Of a stretch of DNA of 64,000 nt, positions 17,636 to 25,755 are shown piece after piece; the stretch's first letter is position 1; every line of letters begins with the position of its first letter. Position numbers and translations under genes: made by a program. The notes under the pieces are model-generated. The model saw only the letters and a program-made list of their open reading frames with translations. It ran no database searches and was not told the origin of the DNA. Source of the stretch: Variovorax sp. OV700 (GTDB lineage Bacteria; Pseudomonadota; Gammaproteobacteria; Burkholderiales; Burkholderiaceae_C); contig NZ_FNDR01000005.1 of the NCBI RefSeq assembly GCF_900099805.1, forward strand, positions 310,001 through 374,000, in the 5' to 3' direction.

Positions 17636-18577
17636 ATGTCCGCACTCGCCCTTGTTGATCATGTCGCCGCCGGTCCGATCGGTCCGCCGCCGCCCGCGCC
17701 CGACGTGCCGATTCCCATGCCGCCGCCGCCGCCGATCGGCCCTCCGCCCGAGGGCGATCCACCGCCCGTCGAGCCGCCGTTCACTGACCCGGGTTTTCCA
17801 CCGCCCGTGGTGGAGCCGCCCATGCAGCGGGCCGGCGCGGTGCCGTTCGGAAAGCCGCATGCGCGTCGGCTGCGCGAAATCTACCGCTCGGCAGGCTGGC
17901 CCTGCTGCGACGCCATCGAAGTCGAGCTGCTGGCGGGCGGGTTCCTCGAACGCGTGCGCACTTTGCATGGCCACGAAACCCTGCGCGTGACCGATGCCGG
18001 CATTGCACGCATCGCCACCACGCTCACCATCAACCGCGCGGCGCTCTCGCCGCATGAAGCGCTGGTCGAACGCGTGGCACGCGAGATGACGCGCGGCGGC
18101 CGCATCGCCTGGCGCGGCCTCGGCTTGCGGGCACGCCTGCCGCCGCTCGAAGAAGGCGGCAAGGCGCGCTGGTGCATGGCCAGGCCCGACGTGTTCTCGA
18201 TCCGCAACACCAGCGTCGAAGCCTATGCGCACCCGATCGTGCACGAGGTGAAGGTGAGCCGCGCCGACCTGCTGGGCGACCTGCGCAAGCCCGACAAGCG
18301 CGCGGCCTATCTCGACCTGGGCGGCGAGTGCTGGTACGTGCTGGGCAACGATGCGCGCGGCCGATGCATTGCATCACCCGACGAAATTCCGCCGGAGTGC
18401 GGCGTACTGGTGCTCGAAGGCGAGCGGCTGGTGGTGGCACGCGCCGCCGTGCACCGCGCCTTCGAGCGCATTCCGTTCGGCGTGTGGCTGGCGCTTGCCA
18501 AGGCCCAGCCCATTGCGGGCTTCGACGACGATGCGCAGGACATGCTCGGCGAGCTGGAGGCGGAGAGTTTGCAGTAA
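17636..18577 (+). CDS. PD-(D/E)XK nuclease-like protein, MmcB-related
   Basis: 313 residues. Residues 14-65 are an extremely proline-rich, probably disordered segment. A helical domain (about 70-170) follows, then a nuclease-like core: ARPDVFSIRN (Asp185), a loop, and HEVKVSRADLLGDLRKPDKRAAYL (Glu204, Lys206), which fits the PD-(D/E)XK pattern and the EVKVSR.DLL phrase of MmcB-type DNA-repair proteins. In Caulobacter, mmcB is a damage-induced gene linked to imuABC-dependent mutagenesis. Here the gene begins 73 bp after dnaE2 on the same strand, which supports a DNA-repair role. The catalytic activity is inferred, and the family link is by eye. Confidence 0.65.
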   Translation: MSALALVDHVAAGPIGPPPPAPDVPIPMPPPPPIGPPPEGDPPPVEPPFTDPGFPPPVVEPPMQRAGAVPFGKPHARRLREIYRSAGWPCCDAIEVELLAGGFLERVRTLHGHETLRVTDAGIARIATTLTINRAALSPHEALVERVAREMTRGGRIAWRGLGLRARLPPLEEGGKARWCMARPDVFSIRNTSVEAYAHPIVHEVKVSRADLLGDLRKPDKRAAYLDLGGECWYVLGNDARGRCIASPDEIPPECGVLVLEGERLVVARAAVHRAFERIPFGVWLALAKAQPIAGFDDDAQDMLGELEAESLQ

Positions 18578-18602
18578 CCCGAAGGCCGGATTTGGCTTTC
18601 GC

Positions 18603-18812
18603 TCAATCGGCCGGCGGCCACCATTCCCCGGCCGTCGTGCGGATGATGCGCGCCGCCTGAAGGCGGATGTCGCTGCTCTCGCGGTCTTTGTCGGAAACCA
18701 CGCGAAAGGGCCAGGTCGAAATGCGGCCCGCATGCTGGCGCGGTTGCGCACACCGCAACGGCGAAAAAAACAGGATCCGCGCGGAGGGCGCGGGCGGGCT
18801 GGCGGTGGTCAT
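18603..18812 (-). CDS. Small SOS-regulated protein of unknown function
   Basis: 69 residues, not recognised. It has a short N-terminal segment rich in Pro/Ala, then RILFFSPLRC, then a charged stretch (RVVSDKDRESSDIRLQAARIIRTTAGEWWPP). Third codon positions are strongly G/C, as in neighbouring genes. The ATG at 18812 is preceded by GAGG at 8 bases. A perfect LexA box lies 50 bp upstream (18863-18878), overlapping promoter-like elements, and no other gene could use it in this orientation. It converges with the MmcB-like gene, 25 bp apart. A role in the damage response is inferred only from regulation and location. Confidence 0.6.
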   Translation of the reverse strand: MTTASPPAPSARILFFSPLRCAQPRQHAGRISTWPFRVVSDKDRESSDIRLQAARIIRTTAGEWWPPAD

Positions 18813-18862
18813 GGTGTCGCCTCGAATGTTGCTCTTGGAGACGAGTCATTCTAGAGGAAACA

Positions 18863-18898
18863 CTGTATGAACGTACAGTCTATTTGCGCCCTGGTCAG
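18863..18898 (-). promoter_or_regulatory. LexA box and promoter of the small leftward gene
   Basis: CTGTATGAACGTACAG at 18863-18878 is a perfect CTGT-N8-ACAG LexA site. Reading leftward, CTGACC (18898-18893), a 17-base spacer and TACGTT (18875-18870) form a plausible sigma-70 promoter whose -10 falls inside the box, the same geometry as at imuA. Confidence 0.75.
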
Positions 18899-19497
18899 AT
18901 GTTGAGAAAGGGTGGCGATGCCCTCGGCATGTCGGGTCCGCTGCGGAGGTTTTGGGCGATGAACTCGCGCGCAATGGCATCGACGTCGGCCGGTGCCGGC
19001 GTGGCAAAAGACATGCGGTATTTCAGCAGCCGGCCGTTGCGCGCCGTGAGATACGTGAACGACTCGTAGCTCTTTCCGGTGGCCGCGTGCAGCACGCGAA
19101 AGCTCACGCGGCGAAGGGTCTGTTCCTCGATCCTCACGTCGCTCACGGGGCCGACTTCCACCTTGGCATAGACGCCGCTCGTGCCGGCGAGCCGGACCTC
19201 GTTGACGCTGGCCTTGAAATGCTCATCGAAGCGCGGGTCGTCCACGCCCGGCATCCAGTTGCTTTGCTTCAGGTCGTACACATACACGTCGACCCAGCCC
19301 ACCCGGCTTTCGTAGCGATGGCTGATGCCCAGTCCCGGTTGCCGCGCCTCGTACGAAGTCGAGCGCATGTACTGCCAGTACACCGTGCCCGTGCGTGGCG
19401 CCGCCGCGGCCGATGGCTCGGTGGTGGTCGTGGTGGGCGGTGCGGTGCAGCCCCCCAGGAGGGCGGCAATCAGCAAGGCAGGCCAGAGCTTCGTCAT
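18895..19497 (-). CDS. Putative lipoprotein of unknown function
   Basis: 200 residues. The N-terminus TKLWPALLIAALLGGCTAPP has a lipobox (LGGC) after a hydrophobic stretch, so the mature protein should be lipidated at Cys17 and membrane-anchored. A threonine-rich linker (TTTTTEPSAAAA) precedes a single globular domain containing GTVYWQYMRSTSYEARQPGLG and YLTARNGRLLKYRMSF. No family was recognised. It lies 35 bp downstream of the small ManC-coupled gene on the same strand and could be the last gene of the exopolysaccharide transcription unit. Confidence 0.72.
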   Translation of the reverse strand: MTKLWPALLIAALLGGCTAPPTTTTTEPSAAAAPRTGTVYWQYMRSTSYEARQPGLGISHRYESRVGWVDVYVYDLKQSNWMPGVDDPRFDEHFKASVNEVRLAGTSGVYAKVEVGPVSDVRIEEQTLRRVSFRVLHAATGKSYESFTYLTARNGRLLKYRMSFATPAPADVDAIAREFIAQNLRSGPDMPRASPPFLNI

Positions 19498-19532
19498 GGA
19501 GATCTGCCTGGTGGGGGCGGGACGTTCGGCCG

Positions 19533-19817
19533 TCAGTCGAGCCGGACTTCGAAATACGCTTCGTCGGCTTCGCCCAAGGCGCGAAAGCCGGCCGTCTTGG
19601 CGGCTTCGTAGGCCTTGGCCCGGCTTGCCGCCAGAGCGATTTCGTCCTTGGTGAGTTCGTTGGCGCTCGACTCGCTGGCGTTTTCGAAAGCTTTCAAGGC
19701 CGGCCTTACGCCATCGCCCAGCAATTTGTCGAGTTCGCGCCGGAAGCGCGATTCCGCTGCGGAAATGACTTCGGCCGGTGCATCGGGAAAGTCGATCAGG
19801 TTCACTGTGTAGCTCAT
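19533..19817 (-). CDS. Small conserved-looking protein coupled to manC
   Basis: 94 residues, not recognised. It starts MSYTVNLIDFPDAPAEVISA and is mainly helical and acidic, ending YFEVRLD; no signal peptide or membrane segment. The ATG (19815-19817) overlaps the manC stop as ATGA, and no separate ribosome site is seen, so translation is probably coupled to manC. Codon use matches neighbours, which supports a real gene. A role in the exopolysaccharide system is inferred from position alone. Confidence 0.6.
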   Translation of the reverse strand: MSYTVNLIDFPDAPAEVISAAESRFRRELDKLLGDGVRPALKAFENASESSANELTKDEIALAASRAKAYEAAKTAGFRALGEADEAYFEVRLD

Positions 19818-21364
19818 GGCGCGGATGCTACGTGATGGCGATGGGGCGTGCCGTTTATCGCAGGCTGCTTGGCTTCGGCCCCAGCTCCGACCCCGGCAGC
19901 TGCAGCGGCGATGGACGGCAACGGCACCGGCTCCGCATCGACGCGTGTCTTGATTCCGGGGCAGCGGTCGTAGGTGTCGTCGAAGCGCACGATGTCGTCC
20001 TCGCCGAGATAGCCGCCGGTCTGCACCTCGATCACTTCCAGCATCGTCTTGCCGGGATTTTCCAGTCGGTGGATGGCGCCCAGGGGCAGGTAGATGGATT
20101 CGTTCTCCCGCACCAGGGTGACCTGTCCGTCGCAGGTCGCCTTGGCCGTTCCCTTCACCACGATCCAGTGCTCGGCGCGGTGGTGGTGCATCTGCAGCGA
20201 CAGCTTGCCGCCAGGATTGACGGTGAGCCGCTTCACCTGGAAGCGGTCGCCGAAGTCGAGCCTGTCGTAGGCCCCCCAAGGCCTGACCACGCGCCTGTGT
20301 TCCGTCGCTTCGACCTGGCCTCCCAGCGTGAGCATGCGCACCACGTCGCCGACCTGCTGGGCGCAATCGGCGCTGGCCACCAGCACGGCATCGGGCGTGT
20401 CCACGATGATCAGGTTGTCGGTGCCCAGCGCCACCACCGGCCGATACGGCGCGTGGATGAAGGTATTTCTCGATCGCAGGGTGCTGGCCCTGCCGCTCAG
20501 CCGGTTGCCCGTGTCGTCCGCCGGATGCAGCGCAGCCACCGCGTTCCAGCTGCCGACGTCGCTCCAGTTGCCGTTGAACTTCACGACCGAGATGCCCTCG
20601 TGCTTTTCGAGCACCGCATAGTCGATGCTGTCGCTGCGGCAGCCCTCGAAGGCCTCGCGGTCCAGGCGATCGAAGCTCCCGTCGCTTGAAAGAGCGGCGG
20701 TGGCGCCTTCGCAGGCCTGCAGGATGTCGGGTGCGTGCGCGCGCAGCGCGGCAATGAACACGCTGGCCTTGGCCAGGAAGATGCCGGCGTTCCAGCAGTA
20801 GCCGCCGTGCAGGATGAGCGTTTCGGCCACGTCCGCCGTCGGCTTCTCGACGAAGCGCACCACGGCTCGGCTGTGGCCGTCGGCCGACACCGCGCCCACC
20901 TCGATGTAGCCGTAGGCCGTGCTGGCAAACGTGGGCGACACGCCGAAGGTGACGATCTGCCCGGCCAGCGCGGCCTCGACGCCGCTGCGGATGGTCTCTG
21001 CGAACAGATCCGTATCGGGAATGTGATGGTCGGCCGGGGCGAACAGCAGCAGGTCATCTTTGCCGGCGAGCAGCGCGGCCGCGGCCATGGCGGCCGCCGT
21101 GTTGCGCGCCACCGGCTCGAGAATCTGCCGGCCTGTGGCACCGGCCTTGGCCACCGCCTCGCGCACCAGGAATCGATGATCTTCCGATGCAATGCAGGTG
21201 ATGTTCCTGTTCAGGCTGGCGAGGCGCTCCAGCGTCAGTTGCAGCAGGCTCTTGTCGCCGATCAGCGGCGCGAACTGCTTGGGCAGCGTCTTGCGCGAAA
21301 GCGGCCACAGGCGCGTGCCGCTGCCGCCGCAGAGCACCACGGGATGGATGGTGGGTGTGTTCAC
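19814..21364 (-). CDS. manC: Mannose-1-phosphate guanylyltransferase / mannose-6-phosphate isomerase
   Basis: 516 residues. The nucleotidyltransferase domain begins VVLCGGSGTRLWPLSRKTLPKQF (GDP-mannose pyrophosphorylase signature) and the C-terminal cupin-type phosphomannose isomerase domain contains LSLQMHHHRAEHWIVVKGTA. The enzyme makes GDP-mannose, the precursor for mannose and, through Gmd and Fcl, for fucose in the polymer. The start is GTG at 21364. A Gly/Ala/Val-rich tail follows the cupin. It is the last recognisable biosynthetic gene of the leftward exopolysaccharide operon; its product feeds the GDP-L-fucose synthase encoded at 29212-30189. Confidence 0.93.
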   Translation of the reverse strand: MNTPTIHPVVLCGGSGTRLWPLSRKTLPKQFAPLIGDKSLLQLTLERLASLNRNITCIASEDHRFLVREAVAKAGATGRQILEPVARNTAAAMAAAALLAGKDDLLLFAPADHHIPDTDLFAETIRSGVEAALAGQIVTFGVSPTFASTAYGYIEVGAVSADGHSRAVVRFVEKPTADVAETLILHGGYCWNAGIFLAKASVFIAALRAHAPDILQACEGATAALSSDGSFDRLDREAFEGCRSDSIDYAVLEKHEGISVVKFNGNWSDVGSWNAVAALHPADDTGNRLSGRASTLRSRNTFIHAPYRPVVALGTDNLIIVDTPDAVLVASADCAQQVGDVVRMLTLGGQVEATEHRRVVRPWGAYDRLDFGDRFQVKRLTVNPGGKLSLQMHHHRAEHWIVVKGTAKATCDGQVTLVRENESIYLPLGAIHRLENPGKTMLEVIEVQTGGYLGEDDIVRFDDTYDRCPGIKTRVDAEPVPLPSIAAAAAGVGAGAEAKQPAINGTPHRHHVASAP

Positions 21365-21414
21365 GGTGTCCGTCCTTCCTTCTTCGTTGCTTGTTTTGCA
21401 AGCGATGTGCCCGG

Positions 21415-22206
21415 TCAGAGCTGCCCGGTGTGGGTGGCCAGGCTCACCGCCTGGGCGCGCGAATGCACGTGCAGCTTCTTGTAGATGTTCTTGATATGGG
21501 CGTTGACCGTCTGCCCCGAGATGCCCAGCCTCAAGCTGATCTCCTTGGACACGTAGCCGCGCGCCACGCAGCGTAGCACCTCGCGCTCCCGCGCCGTCAG
21601 CGTCGCCTCGCGCACCGGCGCCTCCATGGCCGGCGGTTCGCCGCCGCTTTGCAGGTTCATTCGCGTCAGCAGCCGGCGCGCCAGCTTGGGCGTGATGGCG
21701 GCGCCGCCGTTGACCACTTGCAGCACGGCCTGGGCAAAGCTCTGGAGCCAGGCGTGCTTGAGCAGGTAGCCCGTGGCGCCGAGCTCCAGCGCGTGAATCA
21801 CGTGGGCGTCGTCCTCCAGTGCCGAGATGACGATGATTTCGCAGTGGCGCTGCAGCTTGCGGGCCTCTCGGATCAGGTCGAAACCCGACCCGTCGCCCAG
21901 CCGCAAGTCGACCATCAGCACATCGAATTCGTGGGTGGCCAAGAGGCGGCGGCCGTCGCGGACGCTGCCGGCTTGCCCCTCGAGCTGGATGCGCAGGTCG
22001 GACAGCAGTTCCTGCGCAATCACGCGGCGCATGAACTCATCGTCGTCGACGAGCAGCACGCGCACCGGCGCATCTTCCTGCCCGGTCAGAAAGTGCGGCC
22101 ACAGGGGCTCGGGCGGCGGACAGACGCCCGTCGAGTAGCTCGTGCGCCGCTCGGGCGCACGGCCGAAATCCGAAACGCCGGAAGGATTCGAGGTGGTGTC
22201 GGACAT
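21415..22206 (-). CDS. NarL/LuxR-type two-component response regulator
   Basis: 263 residues. A non-conserved 45-residue N-terminal extension is followed by a receiver domain: acidic pocket DDD (54-56), phosphoacceptor Asp100 in VLMVDLRLGDGSG, Ser128 and Lys150. The C-terminal LuxR helix-turn-helix (about 200-258) contains LTAREREVLRCVARGYVSKEISLRLGIS and VNAHIKNIYKKL. It would regulate transcription after phosphorylation by an unseen histidine kinase. It sits inside the exopolysaccharide operon (83 bp after the WcaI-like gene, 50 bp before manC), suggesting that it controls this locus. Confidence 0.9.
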   Translation of the reverse strand: MSDTTSNPSGVSDFGRAPERRTSYSTGVCPPPEPLWPHFLTGQEDAPVRVLLVDDDEFMRRVIAQELLSDLRIQLEGQAGSVRDGRRLLATHEFDVLMVDLRLGDGSGFDLIREARKLQRHCEIIVISALEDDAHVIHALELGATGYLLKHAWLQSFAQAVLQVVNGGAAITPKLARRLLTRMNLQSGGEPPAMEAPVREATLTAREREVLRCVARGYVSKEISLRLGISGQTVNAHIKNIYKKLHVHSRAQAVSLATHTGQL

Positions 22207-22289
22207 GTGAGTACCCAGGTTGGAGTTATGGGAGGGTTGCGTGTGCGTCGCGACGTGACGATTGGGTGTGGTGTGGAGGCGGTGCGCTC

Positions 22290-23537
22290 TCAGTCCGCGA
22301 GACAGCGCAGCAGCTCCTTCTCCAGGCGCAGCAGGATGGCGTTTCGATCCAGCTCGGTTTCGGCGAAGGAGCGGCCGGCCGCTCCCATGGCTTCGCGTTG
22401 AGGGCGCGACGCGGCGAGCCGTGCAATGGCATCGGAAAGCGCATCCGGATCGCCGGGCGCCACCACCAGTCCGCGGCCGGCCACCACGTTGCTCAGTTCG
22501 GTGCCCTCGTGGGCCGTGACGATCACCGCCTTGCCGCTGGCGAGCATGCCGCCCAGCTTTGACGGCATCACCAGGTCGGCCGCATCGGCGCGCTGCGGCA
22601 GCACGTGGATGTCGGCCATGCCGAGCAATTCGTTGAGCCGCTCGGCGGGTTGAAGATCGAGAAAATGGACGCGGTCCAGGTTGGCGCAGGCGGTCTTCAG
22701 CGCCTCGCGGCTCGGTCCGTTGCCGCAGAGCACGAAGTGAATGTGCCCGGCAGTGGACAGTTGCCGTGCCGCATCGGCCAACAGCTCGATGCCCTGCTTG
22801 GTGCCCAGGCTGCCCGCATAGAGCACCACCACCGCGTCGGCCGGAATGCCGAGCATGGTGCGGTAGGCGTTCACCGGCTCGCCCGTATCCGAGGCGCCTG
22901 CCGGGTGCGGGTAGATCGAGCGCACGTCCACCCAGTTGGGAAGCAGCACCAGCCGGGTCTCGTCGATGCCCTTGTCCTTGGCTCGGTCGAGCATGGCGGC
23001 GGAGATGGTCGAGACCCGGCTGAAGCGGCTCAGCAGCCAGCGCTCGACCGAGAGCGCAAAACGCCGCACCCGCGCGCCTCGCACCAGGCCCAGGCCAAAG
23101 GCGGCGTCGACCTCGTAGTCCTGGATGTGCAGCCACGACTTGATGCCCAGCATGCGCGAGAAGAAGAGCACGGTCGGCGCGCAGAAGAGCGGCGGCTCGA
23201 CCACGAAGACCAGGTCCGGCCTCCAGCGGATCTGCGCAAAGAGGAGCGGCATGCTCGACAGCATGAACGAGAAGAGATGGGCCATGCGTGCCAGCGCACG
23301 CGGCCGCGCCGGCACCCAGGTAGGCGCGCGCCAGACAGTGATGCCGTCGCAGACCGTCTTGCGGTAGGCCCACGCAGAGTGTCCTTCGAACGGCGCCCAG
23401 TGCGGAAAGAAGGGCGGCGACGCGATCACGCGGACATCGTGCCCCTTGGCATGCAGCCACTGCGCCATCTCACCCGAATACTTTCCGATGCCGACCAGCT
23501 CGGGCGTGAAGTTCATGGAATAGAGAAGAATTTTCAT
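22290..23537 (-). CDS. WcaI-like glycosyltransferase (GT4)
   Basis: 415 residues. The start MKILLYSMNFTPELVGIGKYSGEMAQWL and ASPPFFPHW are typical of WcaI, a family-4 glycosyltransferase of colanic-acid-like pathways. The C-terminal nucleotide-sugar domain has VLYAGSLGTKQGIELL, VLCGNGPSREAL and LPQRADAADLVMPSKLGGMLASGKAV. It should add a sugar to the lipid-linked repeat unit at the cytoplasmic face. ATG 23537 overlaps the wzx-like stop as ATGA (23534-23537). Confidence 0.87.
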   Translation of the reverse strand: MKILLYSMNFTPELVGIGKYSGEMAQWLHAKGHDVRVIASPPFFPHWAPFEGHSAWAYRKTVCDGITVWRAPTWVPARPRALARMAHLFSFMLSSMPLLFAQIRWRPDLVFVVEPPLFCAPTVLFFSRMLGIKSWLHIQDYEVDAAFGLGLVRGARVRRFALSVERWLLSRFSRVSTISAAMLDRAKDKGIDETRLVLLPNWVDVRSIYPHPAGASDTGEPVNAYRTMLGIPADAVVVLYAGSLGTKQGIELLADAARQLSTAGHIHFVLCGNGPSREALKTACANLDRVHFLDLQPAERLNELLGMADIHVLPQRADAADLVMPSKLGGMLASGKAVIVTAHEGTELSNVVAGRGLVVAPGDPDALSDAIARLAASRPQREAMGAAGRSFAETELDRNAILLRLEKELLRCLAD

Positions 23538-24805
23538 GGTTGCTTTGTGGAAGAACCGCGAATCAGCCGCACGAGCGGAAAGAAGCCGAGCAACGCACGC
23601 ATCCGCACTTCGTAGAGAACGAGGTCGGAGACGGTGGCAATGAAGAACACGTAGTGCGGCTTGCCGGGAAAGATCGCGACGACGACGCCGTACGACAGCA
23701 GCCGCAGCGCCATCTCGGCCAGCGCCCAGTACCCGAGCGTGCTCACCGGCATCTTGAGCGCGAGCAGCATCTCGTGGTGAACCGTGTAAGTGCGCAGCAG
23801 GAAGTAGGGCGCAATGCACAGGAAGATCTCGAGCGCCTCGGGGCCGACCTTCAGCAGCGGCGCGGCAACCGTGATCAGCACCCCGAGCGCCGCAAACAGA
23901 ACGCAGCCCAGCAAGAACGAGTGCTTCGCCAGCTGCAGCTGCGAGCCGTCGGGATTGGAATTGCCGGGATCGCTGCCCAGCATGGCGCGCGTCTTCGTGT
24001 AGAGAAAGGCCTGCACGAACTGCGATGGCGCTTCCGCCAGCAGGAAGGCGATCTTGAATGCGCCCACGTACCCGAGCGGCATGAAGAAGGCCACCACCAG
24101 CAGGTCCGACTTGCGAAGCAGGAACACCAAGAGCGAATAGACGGTGGCGCTGCCCTGCGACGACAGGCTGAGCGCGGCGCTTCCGCGCGGCGGCCCGGCG
24201 GCCCAGCCCGTGTGCATGCAGGCCGCTCCCACCACCACGAAGGCCAGCAGGTTGATGAGCAGCAGTTGCGTGACGCGCAACTCGAAGCCCAGCGCGGCGA
24301 AGGCCGCGACCCCCAGCACCAGGATGGTCGAACGGATACCGGCCTCCAGGTTGAGCAGGCCCGCACGGCCAAGGCCGCGGCTGTACGAAAGGCGCAGGCT
24401 GATGAACGCGAAGAGCGCGAGCGTTGCCACGATCAGCACAAAGTGCACGTCGCCCACGCCCGTGCGCTGGAGCGTCAGGATGGCGGCAATCAGCAGCACG
24501 GCCAGCGGAAGACCGATGGCCAGCGTGCGGACCACGTCGCCGCGGCGCACGCCCGGCGGCACGGTGGCCGCATTGCGCGAGAACAGCAGCGCGCTGCCCA
24601 GCATTCCCACCACCAGCGCCATCTCCAGCACCGACTGGTAGATCGAGTATTGGCCGAAGTCCGCGGGCGAGACATATGCCGCCATCAGAAAGACCGCCAG
24701 GAAGCCCGACAGGTAGACGTAGAGCCGCGAAGCCAGCGCCCCTAGGCCGCGAAGCTGCACGGTGCGCATTCCGGCGACGCTGAAGGTGCGGTGGAGCGGG
24801 TTCAT
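23534..24805 (-). CDS. Wzx-type polysaccharide flippase / polysaccharide biosynthesis membrane protein
   Basis: 423 residues with about 12 predicted membrane helices by eye (for example RLYVYLSGFLAVFLMAAYV, LAIGLPLAVLLIAAILTL, ILVLGVAAFAALGF). The N-terminal phrase AYVSPADFGQYSIYQSVLEMALVVGMLG is characteristic of the MOP/oligosaccharide flippase family. It should move the lipid-linked repeat unit to the periplasmic face. ATG 24805 overlaps the stop of the upstream transferase gene as ATGA, and its own stop overlaps the WcaI-like start. Confidence 0.82.
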   Translation of the reverse strand: MNPLHRTFSVAGMRTVQLRGLGALASRLYVYLSGFLAVFLMAAYVSPADFGQYSIYQSVLEMALVVGMLGSALLFSRNAATVPPGVRRGDVVRTLAIGLPLAVLLIAAILTLQRTGVGDVHFVLIVATLALFAFISLRLSYSRGLGRAGLLNLEAGIRSTILVLGVAAFAALGFELRVTQLLLINLLAFVVVGAACMHTGWAAGPPRGSAALSLSSQGSATVYSLLVFLLRKSDLLVVAFFMPLGYVGAFKIAFLLAEAPSQFVQAFLYTKTRAMLGSDPGNSNPDGSQLQLAKHSFLLGCVLFAALGVLITVAAPLLKVGPEALEIFLCIAPYFLLRTYTVHHEMLLALKMPVSTLGYWALAEMALRLLSYGVVVAIFPGKPHYVFFIATVSDLVLYEVRMRALLGFFPLVRLIRGSSTKQP

Positions 24806-25755
24806 GGCCGTGCGTCGGTTGCTCGCGCCGAGGCGCCCGCGAGGCGGCCGCCGTCCGGCGTGCGCTGCGCGATCAAGCCGCGCCCGAAGGCCCAGTTCTT
24901 GAGGCGGCGCGCCACACACAGCGCATACGTGAGCAGCGCGACCATCCTTATGCGGCCATGCAGCGCGTGCGACATCGCCATCTTCGCGCTGCCCTGGAAG
25001 TGCAGTGCCAGCGCGGTCACCATCTCGCCCCCGGCCGTGATGAGGAAGGGCTGTCCGTCGACGAACTCGAGGCGCTTGGCGCCCCCGCGGACCTGGAACT
25101 CGTTGTACTGGAAGTTGCGTCCGCCGTTGATGTTGTGGTCGATCACGCGCCCGCCGAACACCCGGTTGATGGGCGCCGCATTGCCGGTGGCCTGCGCCCA
25201 GAGATGGAGCAGGGTCATGTCCGACACGCCGCCGCGCTCGCCACGGTTGGCAAACCGCGCCGCGATGGCGCGCAGCTTCCTGCGGCCGGCTGGCGTTGCA
25301 TACGTGTTGAGCACGAAGGCGATGAAGCGCTGCAAGCCCGCCGCGGTCCAGTAGCTGACGTGGGGCGAGATCTGGCACGGATCCCAGCCATCGCCCGGCT
25401 GCATGAGCGAGCCGCAGAAATCCGCCTTGCCGGCCACGCGCCGGATGTGCGCGCCGATGCCCCGGAACAGCAGCACGTCGCTGTCGATCAGCACGAACTC
25501 CTGGCAATCGGGATGGGCCTTGAGGTGTTCGGCCAGTAGGAAGTAGCGCCGGAAGCAGACCTTCTCGAACTCCGGCGTATTGCTCGACAGGTGCACATAG
25601 GTGCTGCACAGCCGCTCGTAGCCGGAGCCGCCGTCGGTGCCGGACAGCACGACGAGCGATTCTTCTGCCTGCGCCGCGGACTCGCGGCACAGCAACAGTG
25701 TCTTGTTCTGGCGGTCTTCCACCACGATGAAGACGAGGGCCTTGTTCATGGTCAT
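24802..25755 (-). CDS. Putative GT-A-type glycosyltransferase of exopolysaccharide locus
   Basis: 317 residues, soluble. FVLIDSDVLLFRG contains a D-x-D motif typical of nucleotide-sugar-dependent GT-A enzymes, and HNINGGRNFQYNEFQVRGG is a later conserved-looking segment. No exact family was recognised. The ATG at 25755 (rather than 25749) overlaps the preceding stop as ATGA (25752-25755), and its stop overlaps the flippase start, so it is translationally coupled on both sides. It probably adds or modifies a sugar in the repeat unit; donor and acceptor are unknown. Confidence 0.62.
   Translation of the reverse strand: MTMNKALVFIVVEDRQNKTLLLCRESAAQAEESLVVLSGTDGGSGYERLCSTYVHLSSNTPEFEKVCFRRYFLLAEHLKAHPDCQEFVLIDSDVLLFRGIGAHIRRVAGKADFCGSLMQPGDGWDPCQISPHVSYWTAAGLQRFIAFVLNTYATPAGRRKLRAIAARFANRGERGGVSDMTLLHLWAQATGNAAPINRVFGGRVIDHNINGGRNFQYNEFQVRGGAKRLEFVDGQPFLITAGGEMVTALALHFQGSAKMAMSHALHGRIRMVALLTYALCVARRLKNWAFGRGLIAQRTPDGGRLAGASARATDARP

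Noticed and set aside
18307..18849. Longer leftward frame covering the small SOS gene
   Set aside because: Different frame from the 69-residue gene; its second half is antisense to the MmcB-like gene and looks random.
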